46,246 nucleotides of DNA from JANNWF01 sp052390415 (GTDB lineage: Bacteria > Pseudomonadota > Gammaproteobacteria > Xanthomonadales > Xanthomonadaceae). The notes below the pieces were generated by a model, which was not told the origin of the DNA, made no database searches, and saw only the letters and a list, made by a program, of their open reading frames with translations. Of this stretch, positions 24,861 to 33,704 are shown in pieces (position 1 is the stretch's first letter; each line of letters opens with the position of its first letter). Location of the stretch: assembly GCA_052390415.1 (NCBI GenBank), contig JBQTGY010000039.1, positions 1-46,246 of the forward strand, read 5' to 3'. Both the position numbers and the translations under genes were made by a program.

Positions 24861-26213
24861 TCAAGCCACCGCGCGAATCGACGCGCGCAGCCCTTCGAAC
24901 AATTGGTGGATTTCCGATTCGGTGCTGATGACTGGCGGAGCCAAGGCGATGGTGTCGCCGGTGAACCGCACCAGTTGCCCGCGCGTCAGCGCCTCTTCGA
25001 ACAAGCGAATGGCGCGCAACCCGGGCTTGCCTTCCATCGGTGCCATCTCAAAGGCCGCTGCGGCAGCGAAATTGCGGGTGTCGATGATGTTGGGCTCGCC
25101 CTTCAGCGACTGCACACCTTCCTCCATCAGCTTGCCAAGTTCGGCAAAACGCTGCGGCACGGCGTCGCTATGCAGTACGTCCAAGGTTGCATGCGCGGCG
25201 GCGACCGCCAGTGGATGGCCGGAATAGGTGTAGCCGTGGAAAAGCTCCACCGCGTAATCCGGGCCTTGCATGAAGGCGTCGTAGATGCCCTGCCTGGCGA
25301 TCACGCCGCCCATCGGCACGGTGCCGTTGTTGACGCCTTTGGCGAAGGTGATGAGATCGGGTGTGACTCCAAAGGCCTGCGCGCCAAACCAGTCGCCCAT
25401 GCGCCCGAAGCCGCAGATCACTTCGTCGAAAATCAGCAGGATGCCGTGTTTGTCGCAGATCTGTCGCAGTTTTTGCAGATAGCCCAGCGGCGGGATGATG
25501 ACGCCGACCGAGCCTTGCATGGGTTCGACAATCACGGCCGCGATGGTCGACGCGTCATGCAAGGTGACCAGCCGCTCCAGTTCGTCGGCCAGATGCGCGC
25601 CCCAGGTCGGTTGACCTCGTGAAAACGCCATCTGCGACAGGTTGTGCGTGTGCGGCAGATGATCGACACCCGGCAACATGGCGGAAGCAAACATCTTCCG
25701 ATTGGCGACCATGCCGCCCACCGAAATGCCGCCGAACCCGACGCCGTGGTAGCCGCGCTCACGGCCGATGAAACGCGTCCGCGACGCCTCGCCGCGCAGG
25801 CGGTGATAACCCAGCGCGATCTTCAGGGCGGTATCGACCGACTCCGAGCCCGAACTGGTGAAGAACACCCGATTCAAGTCATCCGGGGCAAGCTCGGCAA
25901 TGCGCTCGGCGAGGCGAAAGGTCTCGGTATTCGCGAGTTGGAAGTGCGGAATGTAATCCGCACGGTCGAGCTGGGCCTTGACCGCCTCGGTGATGCGCGG
26001 ATCGCCGTGGCCCAGTCCGCAGCACCACAGCCCTGACAGGCCATCAAACAGCTTCTGGCCTTCCACCGTCGTGTAATACGCACCCCGTGCGCTGGCCAAC
26101 ATCCGGTTGAGCGGACGCGTACGCTTGAAATAGCGGTTGTGGGTAAACGGCATCCAGTAGGGATCGAGGTTCTGTGCCTCGGCCGCAAGTTGGGTGTGGG
26201 CGGTGTCGGTCAT
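24861..26213 (-). CDS. Beta-alanine (omega-amino acid):pyruvate aminotransferase (450 aa)
   Basis: A PLP-dependent class-III aminotransferase that moves the amino group of beta-alanine to pyruvate, giving malonate semialdehyde and alanine. The whole chain follows the Pseudomonas omega-amino acid:pyruvate aminotransferase: LDPYWMPFTHNRYFK, FDGLSGLWCCGLGHG, TSSGSESVDTALKIA, GRERGYHGV, VIVEPMQGSVGVI, FDEVICGFGRMG (Asp263) and the PLP Lys292 in FAKGVNNGTVPMGG. ATG 26213 (MTDTAHTQL) gives the normal length; the frame is open to 26435 without support. It works with MmsA downstream and with the ureidopropionase that supplies beta-alanine. Confidence 0.9.
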   Translation of the reverse strand: MTDTAHTQLAAEAQNLDPYWMPFTHNRYFKRTRPLNRMLASARGAYYTTVEGQKLFDGLSGLWCCGLGHGDPRITEAVKAQLDRADYIPHFQLANTETFRLAERIAELAPDDLNRVFFTSSGSESVDTALKIALGYHRLRGEASRTRFIGRERGYHGVGFGGISVGGMVANRKMFASAMLPGVDHLPHTHNLSQMAFSRGQPTWGAHLADELERLVTLHDASTIAAVIVEPMQGSVGVIIPPLGYLQKLRQICDKHGILLIFDEVICGFGRMGDWFGAQAFGVTPDLITFAKGVNNGTVPMGGVIARQGIYDAFMQGPDYAVELFHGYTYSGHPLAVAAAHATLDVLHSDAVPQRFAELGKLMEEGVQSLKGEPNIIDTRNFAAAAAFEMAPMEGKPGLRAIRLFEEALTRGQLVRFTGDTIALAPPVISTESEIHQLFEGLRASIRAVA

Positions 26214-26766
26214 GGGTGTTTGCTTGAGCAGGCTGGAACGAGTGGGCAACCACCTTACTCCGCTGGCCGCTTGTGAAACAGGGTGGGGCAACCCAGTCAT
26301 TCCCGCAGTTGCTTGGAAGGTCGAAAAGGCTGAGCCCGAGAACCCTTCTCCCCGCGTGCGGGGAGATCGTTCGACCCCTTCCCGGCGCACCACGTCCCCG
26401 CTGTATGCCCGCCGCTTTGCCACCGTACATGCCACCCTGTGCCGTCAAGACGCTGGTGATCTTGGTTTCCCACCCACGGAGAACCTAATGTCAGGTGCCC
26501 GACGTGTAGGAATTTTCCTGCATGATTTGAGGCAACAAGGCGGCAGGAGGGAGGAGTGCTTGTCGGTTTCTATACCTTCACTTTGTAACGCTCGGCTTCT
26601 GGAAAACAGAATGCTCACTCAAAAGTTTTGCATTGACCATCGCCGCTCGGGTCGTACATGGCCTTCACTTTTGTGACAGCCTGATATTCGATACTGTCAG
26701 ATGGCGGTAGCAGGCGCTTGCGAAGCTCGCGCCTTCCGCAATCTGTACTGAGAGAGCGATCAAGCA
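26214..26766. other. Gene-free region with a REP-like hairpin
   Basis: This 553-bp gap lies between the minus-strand aminotransferase and the plus-strand protease. A perfect 9-bp stem (TCTCCCCGC, GT, GCGGGGAGA; 26347-26366) is a common dispersed palindrome. The remaining sequence is lower in GC than its surroundings and shows no gene. Promoters for both genes should be here. Confidence 0.6.
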
Positions 26767-29760
26767 ATGCGTCTTTTGACTGTGTGGTTATGCCTCGCCC
26801 TTTCTGGACTGACCTGCAAGACAACTCAAGCGGCGGAATGGAGCATAAGCTCGACGCGCGCAAAGGTTGGCGAGCCGGCGGTGATCGAAGTGTCGCTTCG
26901 TGGCGATGGTGAATCCATCATTGCCGAGCTTGAGTTCGGATTTGACAGTTTGCGCCTCGAGTTACCGGTTGCTGACGGCTTCATTCCTGGGAATGGCTCG
27001 GATGATGGCCACTGTATTCGCACCGCCGGCAATCGAGTGCTCGCCCGCAGCAGCCTTGATCGCGAGCAACCGCTTCCTTCTGATGCTGTCGTCGTTTGCC
27101 GAATTCCTTTTCGTGTTGCCCAGACTGCCTTACCCGGCTTCGCTCCGCTCGTGCCAATCAGTACGGAGTGTGTAAGTGAAGATGCGACAGTCGAGCCCTG
27201 TACCGCCAACGCAGGCCATCTGCAGGTATTAGGTGAGCTTCCACCTTCCAACGAGTTCGTTGCTGACAGACGTTACTTAGCCCTGCTGCTCTCGCCCGAC
27301 CCACGCGCGCCGCGAGTGGAAGAACTGTCAGCCTACAAATTCAGCGGCGGAGAATCCCCGCCGCTGGCTGGGCTAGCAGTCGAGTCGCCGATTCGGGCCT
27401 ATGCCTTGCTCGGTGTGCGCGCATCCGGTGACTTTGAGGGGCAACTGGAGCGCTACCCTGACACGGCCCGATCCAAGCTTGAGCGCTATGCGGTGGTCGA
27501 GTATCCGGTTGACGCCGATCTTGATCGCGCGATTTCCGCATTGCGCGCCAGCCCCTTCGTACAGGCGGCTTCCGAATTACCGAAGGTGATTCTGCCTGGC
27601 GCGGGGAATGATCGTCTCGGCCCTGCCACTGTGCCGCTTCCCACATCGCCGATGGCCCGCAACAAGAGTTCTGCGTTGCAGACTCACTTCGAGGCCATGA
27701 AGGTCGGCACACTGTGGGGCCATGCCGGTGGCTGGAGTCTGCTCGGCATTATTGATGTCGGGTTGCATGTCGATCACCCGGACCTGCGCTCATTCAGTGG
27801 CCCGAGTTCGCTGTCTGGCAGCTACACCGGTGGTAACTACCTGCCTGCATTTGCGGTTGATTTTGGAAATCTCCCTTCCATAGATTTCAATGTGGACGAG
27901 GCCCAACCGGTACCCAATGCCCCTATTCCTCCCGCCCCATTCATATTCCAGTGTGACCCTGATAACAATGGACAAATGGTGCCGACATATGCGGGACACG
28001 GCACTCACGTAGCCAGCTTGGCTGCGGGAAATACAAGCAACCCAGATGGCCTGGATGGGATTTGTCGACACTGTGGCGTAGCGATGATGAAGATGACTCG
28101 TCACTCATGTGATATCGACGAAACACTGGGGGAGGGCGGGGGATCCTCGGTATTTAGCGTGTCCACCGATCCCGCCGCAGAGGCGGGATTTGCAGCGGCG
28201 GCTCAGATCGGCAGCCAAGTCATCAGCATGAGTTTTGGATTGGGCGTCGCTCCTCACGCCTCCTATTGCACTCTCACCACCGGCGGTGTACCGAACGCTA
28301 ATCTGCCTGCCTGTTTGATGCTTCAGTTTGCTGCGGAGAATGACATTCTCATCACTGCAGCCTCCGGGAACTTCTTGGGGGAGATTTTCTTTCCCGGAAG
28401 CGACCCGCGTGTCGCAGCAGCAGGTGGGTTGAACGAGCAACTTGATTTTTGGGATGACAGGATTGACCCGCCGACAATCGCAGGGTGTCCTGACTTTCCA
28501 AATTCATCCTCGAATTGTGGTTCGAACTACTCAGTAGCCGGGCCGACCGGACCGCGCCAAGAGTTGGTGGTGCAGGCGCGCAACGTGCTGTCGTCGATTT
28601 ACCCAGGTAAGAACTGGAGTGTCCAGTTCGGGTGTGGAGACCAATTTGGTACGTATCCGGGTGCAACCACCACCGACGGTATCGGTCTGTGTACCGGCAC
28701 CTCGATGTCTGCGCCGCAGCTTGCTGGCTTATACGGAGTGTTGCGCTCGATCAATCCGTTGGTGCCCGCCGGCGATCCAGAGAACAGTGCGGTGTATGGC
28801 ATACGTGACGTGGTTGTCGACACCACCAATCGTGCTCAGTCAGGGATCGGCTGGGATGAGAAGCTTGGTTACGGCATGCCGGACGCACCAGTGGCGGCGC
28901 AAAAGATGTTGGGCACGGTGCGCGGAGAAACAGCCCATAACCGGACGACGCCACTCTTCGCGATCTATAGCCCCGGCGCAACGGACTACGCGACAGTGGC
29001 TAACCCACAGGCAGCTAACGCGCTGATTCGCTATCAAGCGGCGAGCTATGCTTCGACCGGTTCCTTCATCAGTGGCCAGTCGATTTCTGGCTACTCGCAA
29101 TTCCCGCTGTTGGGCTCTGGCGGCGGCCAGCACCCGGCGCGTGCCCGAGCACATGTAATGACGACCGAGCACTCACGAGAAAGTGGCCTGCCGCCGATCA
29201 TCCCTCTGTATTTGCTTGATCGCGAACGTCCGTGGCCGCTTGGTTGTTCCGCTAAGTCGCCACCCTGCAATACGCTAAACCGCGACTTTGCTCTCGCAAG
29301 CTCCGTGGCTGAGCTTGAGGTGGCGGTCAGTCAAGGCTATGCACTCAAGGGACGACAGGGATATATCTATGCCCGCTGTTCGCCCGAACCAACCTGCATC
29401 CCACCAGCGGCGGAAGCGCTGTATCAGCAGTGCAAAACAACAGATGACGATTGCGCGGTATTTCTGGAGCGCGAGCGCACCACCTTTGAGGCCGCCGGCT
29501 ATCTGGCACTTCCGTCGTTCAGCAGCAACTCCGTGATCGGCTACGCCTACAGCAATGACGATAGTGATAGCGATGGGCTGGTTGATGGCATGGAGTACGT
29601 TGTCGGCCTCAATCCTTTTGCCGTGAATTCTGACGGCGATGCTTGGGCCGATGCGGTTGAGTATCCATTAGCAGCAGTACCGACAAATGATCCCTGCGAC
29701 GGACCGACGATCACTTGCCTTGTGCAGGTGCCCCTGATTTTCAGAAACGGATTCCAGTGA
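26767..29760 (+). CDS. Secreted subtilisin-like (S8) serine protease with IFRNGFQ tail (997 aa)
   Basis: An exported endopeptidase. A signal peptide (LLTVWLCLALSGLTCKTTQA) is followed by an unusual ~300-residue N-terminal region in which residues ~25-150 look like a beta-sandwich. The S8 triad is intact: Asp330 (LLGIIDVGLHVDHPDL), His411 (YAGHGTHVASLAAG) and Ser646 (CTGTSMSAPQLAG); SASGNFLG-like residues near 540 supply the oxyanion Asn. After the catalytic domain comes a ~250-residue tail with a Ca-binding-like NDDSDSDGLVDGMEYVVGLNPF. The last residues PLIFRNGFQ match the tails of other exported proteins here. Codon use is less GC-biased than in neighbours. It sits on the opposite strand within a catabolic cluster, with a small sorted protein 89 bp downstream. 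Confidence 0.9.
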   Translation: MRLLTVWLCLALSGLTCKTTQAAEWSISSTRAKVGEPAVIEVSLRGDGESIIAELEFGFDSLRLELPVADGFIPGNGSDDGHCIRTAGNRVLARSSLDREQPLPSDAVVVCRIPFRVAQTALPGFAPLVPISTECVSEDATVEPCTANAGHLQVLGELPPSNEFVADRRYLALLLSPDPRAPRVEELSAYKFSGGESPPLAGLAVESPIRAYALLGVRASGDFEGQLERYPDTARSKLERYAVVEYPVDADLDRAISALRASPFVQAASELPKVILPGAGNDRLGPATVPLPTSPMARNKSSALQTHFEAMKVGTLWGHAGGWSLLGIIDVGLHVDHPDLRSFSGPSSLSGSYTGGNYLPAFAVDFGNLPSIDFNVDEAQPVPNAPIPPAPFIFQCDPDNNGQMVPTYAGHGTHVASLAAGNTSNPDGLDGICRHCGVAMMKMTRHSCDIDETLGEGGGSSVFSVSTDPAAEAGFAAAAQIGSQVISMSFGLGVAPHASYCTLTTGGVPNANLPACLMLQFAAENDILITAASGNFLGEIFFPGSDPRVAAAGGLNEQLDFWDDRIDPPTIAGCPDFPNSSSNCGSNYSVAGPTGPRQELVVQARNVLSSIYPGKNWSVQFGCGDQFGTYPGATTTDGIGLCTGTSMSAPQLAGLYGVLRSINPLVPAGDPENSAVYGIRDVVVDTTNRAQSGIGWDEKLGYGMPDAPVAAQKMLGTVRGETAHNRTTPLFAIYSPGATDYATVANPQAANALIRYQAASYASTGSFISGQSISGYSQFPLLGSGGGQHPARARAHVMTTEHSRESGLPPIIPLYLLDRERPWPLGCSAKSPPCNTLNRDFALASSVAELEVAVSQGYALKGRQGYIYARCSPEPTCIPPAAEALYQQCKTTDDDCAVFLERERTTFEAAGYLALPSFSSNSVIGYAYSNDDSDSDGLVDGMEYVVGLNPFAVNSDGDAWADAVEYPLAAVPTNDPCDGPTITCLVQVPLIFRNGFQ

Positions 29761-29849
29761 TTCGTGGAGACCTTCGGAATCCAGCGGTTGATACGCTTGC
29801 GGGCGCAGCGCAGGCGAGCTTTGTGGCAAGACTAGATGGAGCATCCAAC

Positions 29850-30380
29850 ATGAGAGCAAACAATCGGTGGGCGGACGGGTGGCGACGTGCTTCGAGCACG
29901 CTCTGGACTCTCTTTCTCGCCCTGTTTCTTACCCCCGCCAGCGCGTTCTACTCACCGCTGGAGGTGGAGCCCTCGCCGCTGGTGGCAGGGCAGACTGGGC
30001 AGCTGGTAATTACAACGACCTGCCAGAACCGTATTTTCATCTTTTCCCCACAAGACCGACTGATCTCCGTTGAGGGGAATGTTGTCCGCGTCGAAGCATT
30101 AGGGGCACCAGGCACGGTTATCCTTTGCACTTTTCCTACGGCCACTCGGCGACTCGATCTGGTGCCGCTGCCAGAAGGGGAGTACCGGATTGAGTTCTAT
30201 CGACGCACCGAACCGCCTAACGTTCGCGTGGATCTGATGGTCGCAGGCAACTTTGTCGTTGGCCCTGCGCCTGTACAGTCCCCTCCCGCGCATCCCATTC
30301 CTGCTTTGGATTCAAGATGGATGCTGGGCGGCTTGCTTGCCTTGATAGCGTTGGTCGGGGCACTTCGCGCTCGCACTTGA
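29850..30380 (+). CDS. Small exported protein with IPTL-CTERM-like sorting tail (176 aa)
   Basis: ATG 29850 begins a signal peptide (SSTLWTLFLALFLTPASAF); the frame is open from 29715 without a better start. The mature ~110 residues are a beta-rich domain with two Cys (TTTCQNRIFIFSPQ, VILCTFPTA), perhaps one disulfide. A Pro-rich linker (VQSPPAHP) leads to IPALDSRWMLGGLLALIALVGALRART: a short motif, a hydrophobic helix and a basic end. That is the tripartite layout of the IPTL-CTERM and PEP-CTERM families, with IPALDSRW in place of the usual IPTLSEW. Such tails are thought to be cut during surface sorting. It lies 89 bp after the S8 protease on the same strand and is probably co-transcribed. 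Confidence 0.75.
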   Translation: MRANNRWADGWRRASSTLWTLFLALFLTPASAFYSPLEVEPSPLVAGQTGQLVITTTCQNRIFIFSPQDRLISVEGNVVRVEALGAPGTVILCTFPTATRRLDLVPLPEGEYRIEFYRRTEPPNVRVDLMVAGNFVVGPAPVQSPPAHPIPALDSRWMLGGLLALIALVGALRART

Positions 30381-30473
30381 CTGATCCAGTGTCCCCGTCG
30401 AACGACGAACAGCTTATGCGAAACCATGCTGCATGGGCTCCGAAATGAGGGGGCGGCTTAAGACGAGCGCCAG

Positions 30474-30923
30474 CTATTCCCCGATATCCTCATTCCACAA
30501 CGCTGGCTTGTCGCGCATGAAATCTGCCATCAGTTGAATACAACGGGCATCGTTGACCACGGTCAGCTGGATGCCGCGCGAGCGCAGCAGGTCTTCGTCG
30601 CCCATGAAGCTGACGTTTTCGCCGATCACCACGCGCGGAATGCCGTACAGCATGATCGCGCCGCTGCACATCGAACACGGTGACAGCGTGGTGTAGATGG
30701 TCGACTCTCGATAGACGTGAGCGGGATGGCGGCCAGCGTTCTCCAAGGCATCCATCTCGCCATGCAGGATGGCGCTGCCCTTCTGCACGCGTCGATTGTG
30801 ACCGCGCCCGATGATGCGGCCCTGATGCACCAGCACCGAACCAATCGGAATGCCGCCCTCGCTCAAGCCGGCTTCGGCTTCGGCAATCGCCGCTTGCATG
30901 AACTCATCCACGGGCTCGCTCAC
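30474..30923 (-). CDS. Cytosine deaminase of the yeast FCY1 type (149 aa)
   Basis: A small zinc hydrolase of the cytidine/deoxycytidylate deaminase fold, predicted to convert cytosine to uracil. Zinc and catalysis: His54 and Glu56 in LHGEMDALENAGR, Cys83 and Cys86 in TTLSPCSMCSGAI. The wider match to yeast cytosine deaminase is striking: GGIPIGSVLV, IGRGHNRRVQKGSAILHGE, MLYGIPRVVIGENV and the ending EDIGE. This differs from the usual bacterial CodA, an unrelated amidohydrolase. The start is GTG 30923, overlapping the stop of the ureidopropionase gene (GTGA), so the two are translationally coupled. The context supports pyrimidine catabolism. A broader nucleobase deaminase role is the main alternative. 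Confidence 0.85.
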   Translation of the reverse strand: MSEPVDEFMQAAIAEAEAGLSEGGIPIGSVLVHQGRIIGRGHNRRVQKGSAILHGEMDALENAGRHPAHVYRESTIYTTLSPCSMCSGAIMLYGIPRVVIGENVSFMGDEDLLRSRGIQLTVVNDARCIQLMADFMRDKPALWNEDIGE

Positions 30924-31789
30924 AGCGCCACCAGCGGGCCATAACTGTCCGGTCGACGATCACGGTAGAACTGCCAGATGTTGCGGACTTCGCGGATCTG
31001 GTCGAGGTCAAGCTCGGCGCTGATCAATTCGTCGCGATCACGCGAACCGGTAGCAAGGAACTTGCCGCGCGGATCGCAGAAATAACTCTGACCGTAGAAC
31101 TCGCCGATGTTCCAGGGCGCTTCCGTGCCGACGCGATTGATCGCGCCCACGAAATACGCATTGGCCACCGCATGCGCGGGCTGCTCCAGTTTCCACAGGT
31201 ACTCGGACAATCCGGCCACCGTGGCGGACGGGTTGAACACGATCTCGGCGCCGTTCAAGCCCAGGGCGCGCGCGCCTTCCGGGAAGTGGCGGTCATAGCA
31301 GATGTACACGCCGACCTTGGCGTAGGCGGTGTCAAACACCGGGTAACCGAGGTTGCCCGGTCGGAAGTAGAACTTCTCGAAGAAGCCAGGCAGGCAATGC
31401 GGAATGTGATGCTTGCGGTACTTGCCCAGATACGTGCCATCCGCATCGATCACCGCAGCGGTGTTGTAGTAGATGCCCGGCGCGTCTTCTTCGTAGATCG
31501 GCACCACGATCACCATCGAATGCCGACGCGCGATTTCCTGCATCAGGGTGACGGTCGGGCCATCCGGAATGCGCTCTGTGGACTCGTACCAACGCGGATT
31601 CTGCTCGGCGCAGAAGTAGGGGCCGGTGAAGATTTCCTGCATGCAGAGAATCTGCACACCTTGTTTCGCGGCCTGCTCGATCAACTCCAGCGTCTTGTTG
31701 AGATTGGACTCGCGAATGATCGCGATCGACTCATCGGCGGCGCAGGCAGCCGAGGTTTGAATCAATCCGCATTTGACGATGCGTGGCAT
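30920..31789 (-). CDS. Beta-ureidopropionase (N-carbamoyl-beta-alanine amidohydrolase), 289 aa
   Basis: A cytosolic carbon-nitrogen hydrolase (nitrilase superfamily) predicted to split N-carbamoyl-beta-alanine into beta-alanine, CO2 and ammonia. The Glu-Lys-Cys triad is visible: Glu52 (CMQEIFTGPYFC), Lys126 (GKYRKHHIP) and Cys164 (VYICYDRHFPEGAR). The segments YFRPGNLGYPVFDT and FNPSATVAGLSEYLW, and the ending FYRDRRPDSYGPLVAL, follow beta-ureidopropionases. It is the first gene of the pair with the cytosine deaminase. It supplies beta-alanine to the aminotransferase and MmsA, encoded 4.7 kb away on the same strand. The alternative, an N-carbamoylputrescine amidase, is less likely. Confidence 0.88.
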   Translation of the reverse strand: MPRIVKCGLIQTSAACAADESIAIIRESNLNKTLELIEQAAKQGVQILCMQEIFTGPYFCAEQNPRWYESTERIPDGPTVTLMQEIARRHSMVIVVPIYEEDAPGIYYNTAAVIDADGTYLGKYRKHHIPHCLPGFFEKFYFRPGNLGYPVFDTAYAKVGVYICYDRHFPEGARALGLNGAEIVFNPSATVAGLSEYLWKLEQPAHAVANAYFVGAINRVGTEAPWNIGEFYGQSYFCDPRGKFLATGSRDRDELISAELDLDQIREVRNIWQFYRDRRPDSYGPLVAL

Positions 31790-31993
31790 GGGGTTTGGTC
31801 TCCTTAAAACTGAGCAAGGTCGGACATGGGCAACGTACTCGCCGCGAGCGCCCGGATCATGGCAGCGTTGCTAGCGGCAACGTACAGAACGCAGGATCGT
31901 AGCATTGGACGATCGTGAGGCCGCCGTCGCGAGGCATGCTTGTCTCCGCTGTTGGGAAGTGGCTTGGGGTCGGATGCCAAGACCAGAAGCGCT

Positions 31994-32017
31994 GCATTCC
32001 CGCCTGCGCGGGAATGC
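31994..32017. repeat. REP-like perfect palindrome
   Basis: GCATTCCCGC, loop CTGC, GCGGGAATGC: a 10-bp perfect stem in the 262-bp gap between two same-strand operons. Confidence 0.8.
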
Positions 32018-32051
32018 CGGATCGCAAGGAAGCGCGTCTGCGATCAGCCTC

Positions 32052-33704
32052 TCAATAAACGTCGCGCCGATAGCGTCCTGCATCGGCGAGACGCTCCACG
32101 CTGTCTGCGCCGAGGATGTCGCGCAGTGCCGCATCGACGCCAGGTGCCATGCCTTGCAGACTGCCGCAGACGTAGATCGCCGCACCGACACTGACCCAGC
32201 GTCGCAATTCGTCGGCGGCTTCGCGCAGACGGTCCTGCACGTAGAAACGTTGTGCGTGATCGCGCGACCACGCATGGTCTAGGCGCGCAATCTGGCCATT
32301 CGCCAGCGCTGCATGTATCTCCTCGCCATAAAAGTCATCGCGAGCCGCATGGCGTTCGCCGAACAGCAGCCAGTTGCGATGCTGGCCGCGAGCAAAGCGC
32401 TGTTGCAGCAGGGCACGCAAACCGGAGATTCCGCTGCCATTGCCGATCAGGATCAGTGGCCGCGCATCATCGTCGAGACGAAAGCCGGTGTTGGCGCGCA
32501 GGCGAAGGTCGATGCTCGCGCCGATGGGTGCGTGCACGGTTAGCCACGCGCCACCAAGACCCAGGCTGCCATCGGGATGATGCAGCTGCCGTACCAGCAG
32601 TCGCAGCACGCCTTCGGCAGGAATCGATGCGACTGAATATTCGCGGTGTGGCAGATCAGTGAGAACCTGCGCAACTTCAAGTGGGGTGAGTCCGCGCAAG
32701 GATTCCAGCGTGGGCAAGCGGCTGCGCGCAAGTCGATCAAACAGGCTTTGTGCCGCTGTGTCATTACCGACGTCGGCGCTGCCATCGAGGCCAGCGGCCG
32801 TGATGAACTCGGCCACTTGTTGCGGCGCATTTCGTGGCCCGACTTCGGCGATATCGCCAGCTTCCCAGCTCAGGCAGCTCGGGTCCTCGGGGCGCAGGGT
32901 GAGATCAAATATCGCCCCACCTTCGCTACCGGGATTCAGGTGCCGGCGGGATACCAACTGCCAGCGTCGATACTGCGGCGCTTGCCAATCGGGCAGGTCT
33001 GACTGTCCGGTGAGCTGACCCAGGTGATGTTGCCAGTGGCGCAACGCGCCCTCGTCGCCGTTGTCGACGTCGATAAGATCAAACAGCGGTTGCGCACCTT
33101 GTTGACGCAGCCAGTGATCAAGGCGATAGCCGAAGCCGCAGAAGTTGGTGTACTCGCGGTCGCCCAAGGCCAATACGCCGTAACGCAGCCGCCACAGATT
33201 GAGCGGCTGCACGACCGTGGCGGCGGACAACACCTGCCGAACGAATTCCGCCGCGGCATCCGGTGCATCACCTTCACCGGTGGTGCTGACCACGAACAGC
33301 ACCTGCGACCAGGACTGTAGTCGCGCCGCATCGACCTGATTGATCGCCACCACCTGCGCCTCGACACCGGCCTGACGCATCGTGTTGGCTGTTCGATTGG
33401 CGAGCTGGTGTGCTTGACCGGTCTGGCTGGCAAACACGACTGGCCAGGTCTGGGTCGACCACGGCTGCTCATCAACCAGGTGTCGCCGCCTTCGACGTCG
33501 CCAAGTGAAACCGGCAACCGGTGCCAGATACGCGGCCAGCACCAGCCCAGCGACCTGCCAGCGTCGCGCATCGGAAGACCATTCCCACGAAGCCGACTGC
33601 CAGCCCAGCAACAGCACAAAGGCACCGCACAACAACGCCAGGGCCAGCAGGTTCAGCAGCAGAGCGCGCGATGGCAAATGGATTGCGCGGGAAGCCGTGC
33701 TCAT
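32052..33704 (-). CDS. Membrane-anchored diflavin reductase (flavodoxin + FNR domains), 550 aa
   Basis: An electron-transfer protein of the iron-uptake operon. Two N-terminal helices (LLLNLLALALLCGAFVLLLG, VAGLVLAAYLAPVAGFTW) and a very basic RRRRRRH stretch anchor it so that the flavin domains face the cytosol. The flavodoxin domain (~85-230) has the FMN phosphate loop VFASQTGQAHQ and STTGEGDAPD. The FNR part (~250-550) has FAD-binding HREYSVAS, the NADPH-binding start ILIGNGSGISGLRALL, YVCGSLQGM and the typical end RYRRDVY. ATG 33704 overlaps the apbE stop (ATGA); the frame open to 34079 is a shadow. It probably takes NADPH electrons towards ferric-siderophore or periplasmic reduction. It resembles sulfite-reductase alpha but has no hemoprotein partner here. 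Confidence 0.87.
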   Translation of the reverse strand: MSTASRAIHLPSRALLLNLLALALLCGAFVLLLGWQSASWEWSSDARRWQVAGLVLAAYLAPVAGFTWRRRRRRHLVDEQPWSTQTWPVVFASQTGQAHQLANRTANTMRQAGVEAQVVAINQVDAARLQSWSQVLFVVSTTGEGDAPDAAAEFVRQVLSAATVVQPLNLWRLRYGVLALGDREYTNFCGFGYRLDHWLRQQGAQPLFDLIDVDNGDEGALRHWQHHLGQLTGQSDLPDWQAPQYRRWQLVSRRHLNPGSEGGAIFDLTLRPEDPSCLSWEAGDIAEVGPRNAPQQVAEFITAAGLDGSADVGNDTAAQSLFDRLARSRLPTLESLRGLTPLEVAQVLTDLPHREYSVASIPAEGVLRLLVRQLHHPDGSLGLGGAWLTVHAPIGASIDLRLRANTGFRLDDDARPLILIGNGSGISGLRALLQQRFARGQHRNWLLFGERHAARDDFYGEEIHAALANGQIARLDHAWSRDHAQRFYVQDRLREAADELRRWVSVGAAIYVCGSLQGMAPGVDAALRDILGADSVERLADAGRYRRDVY

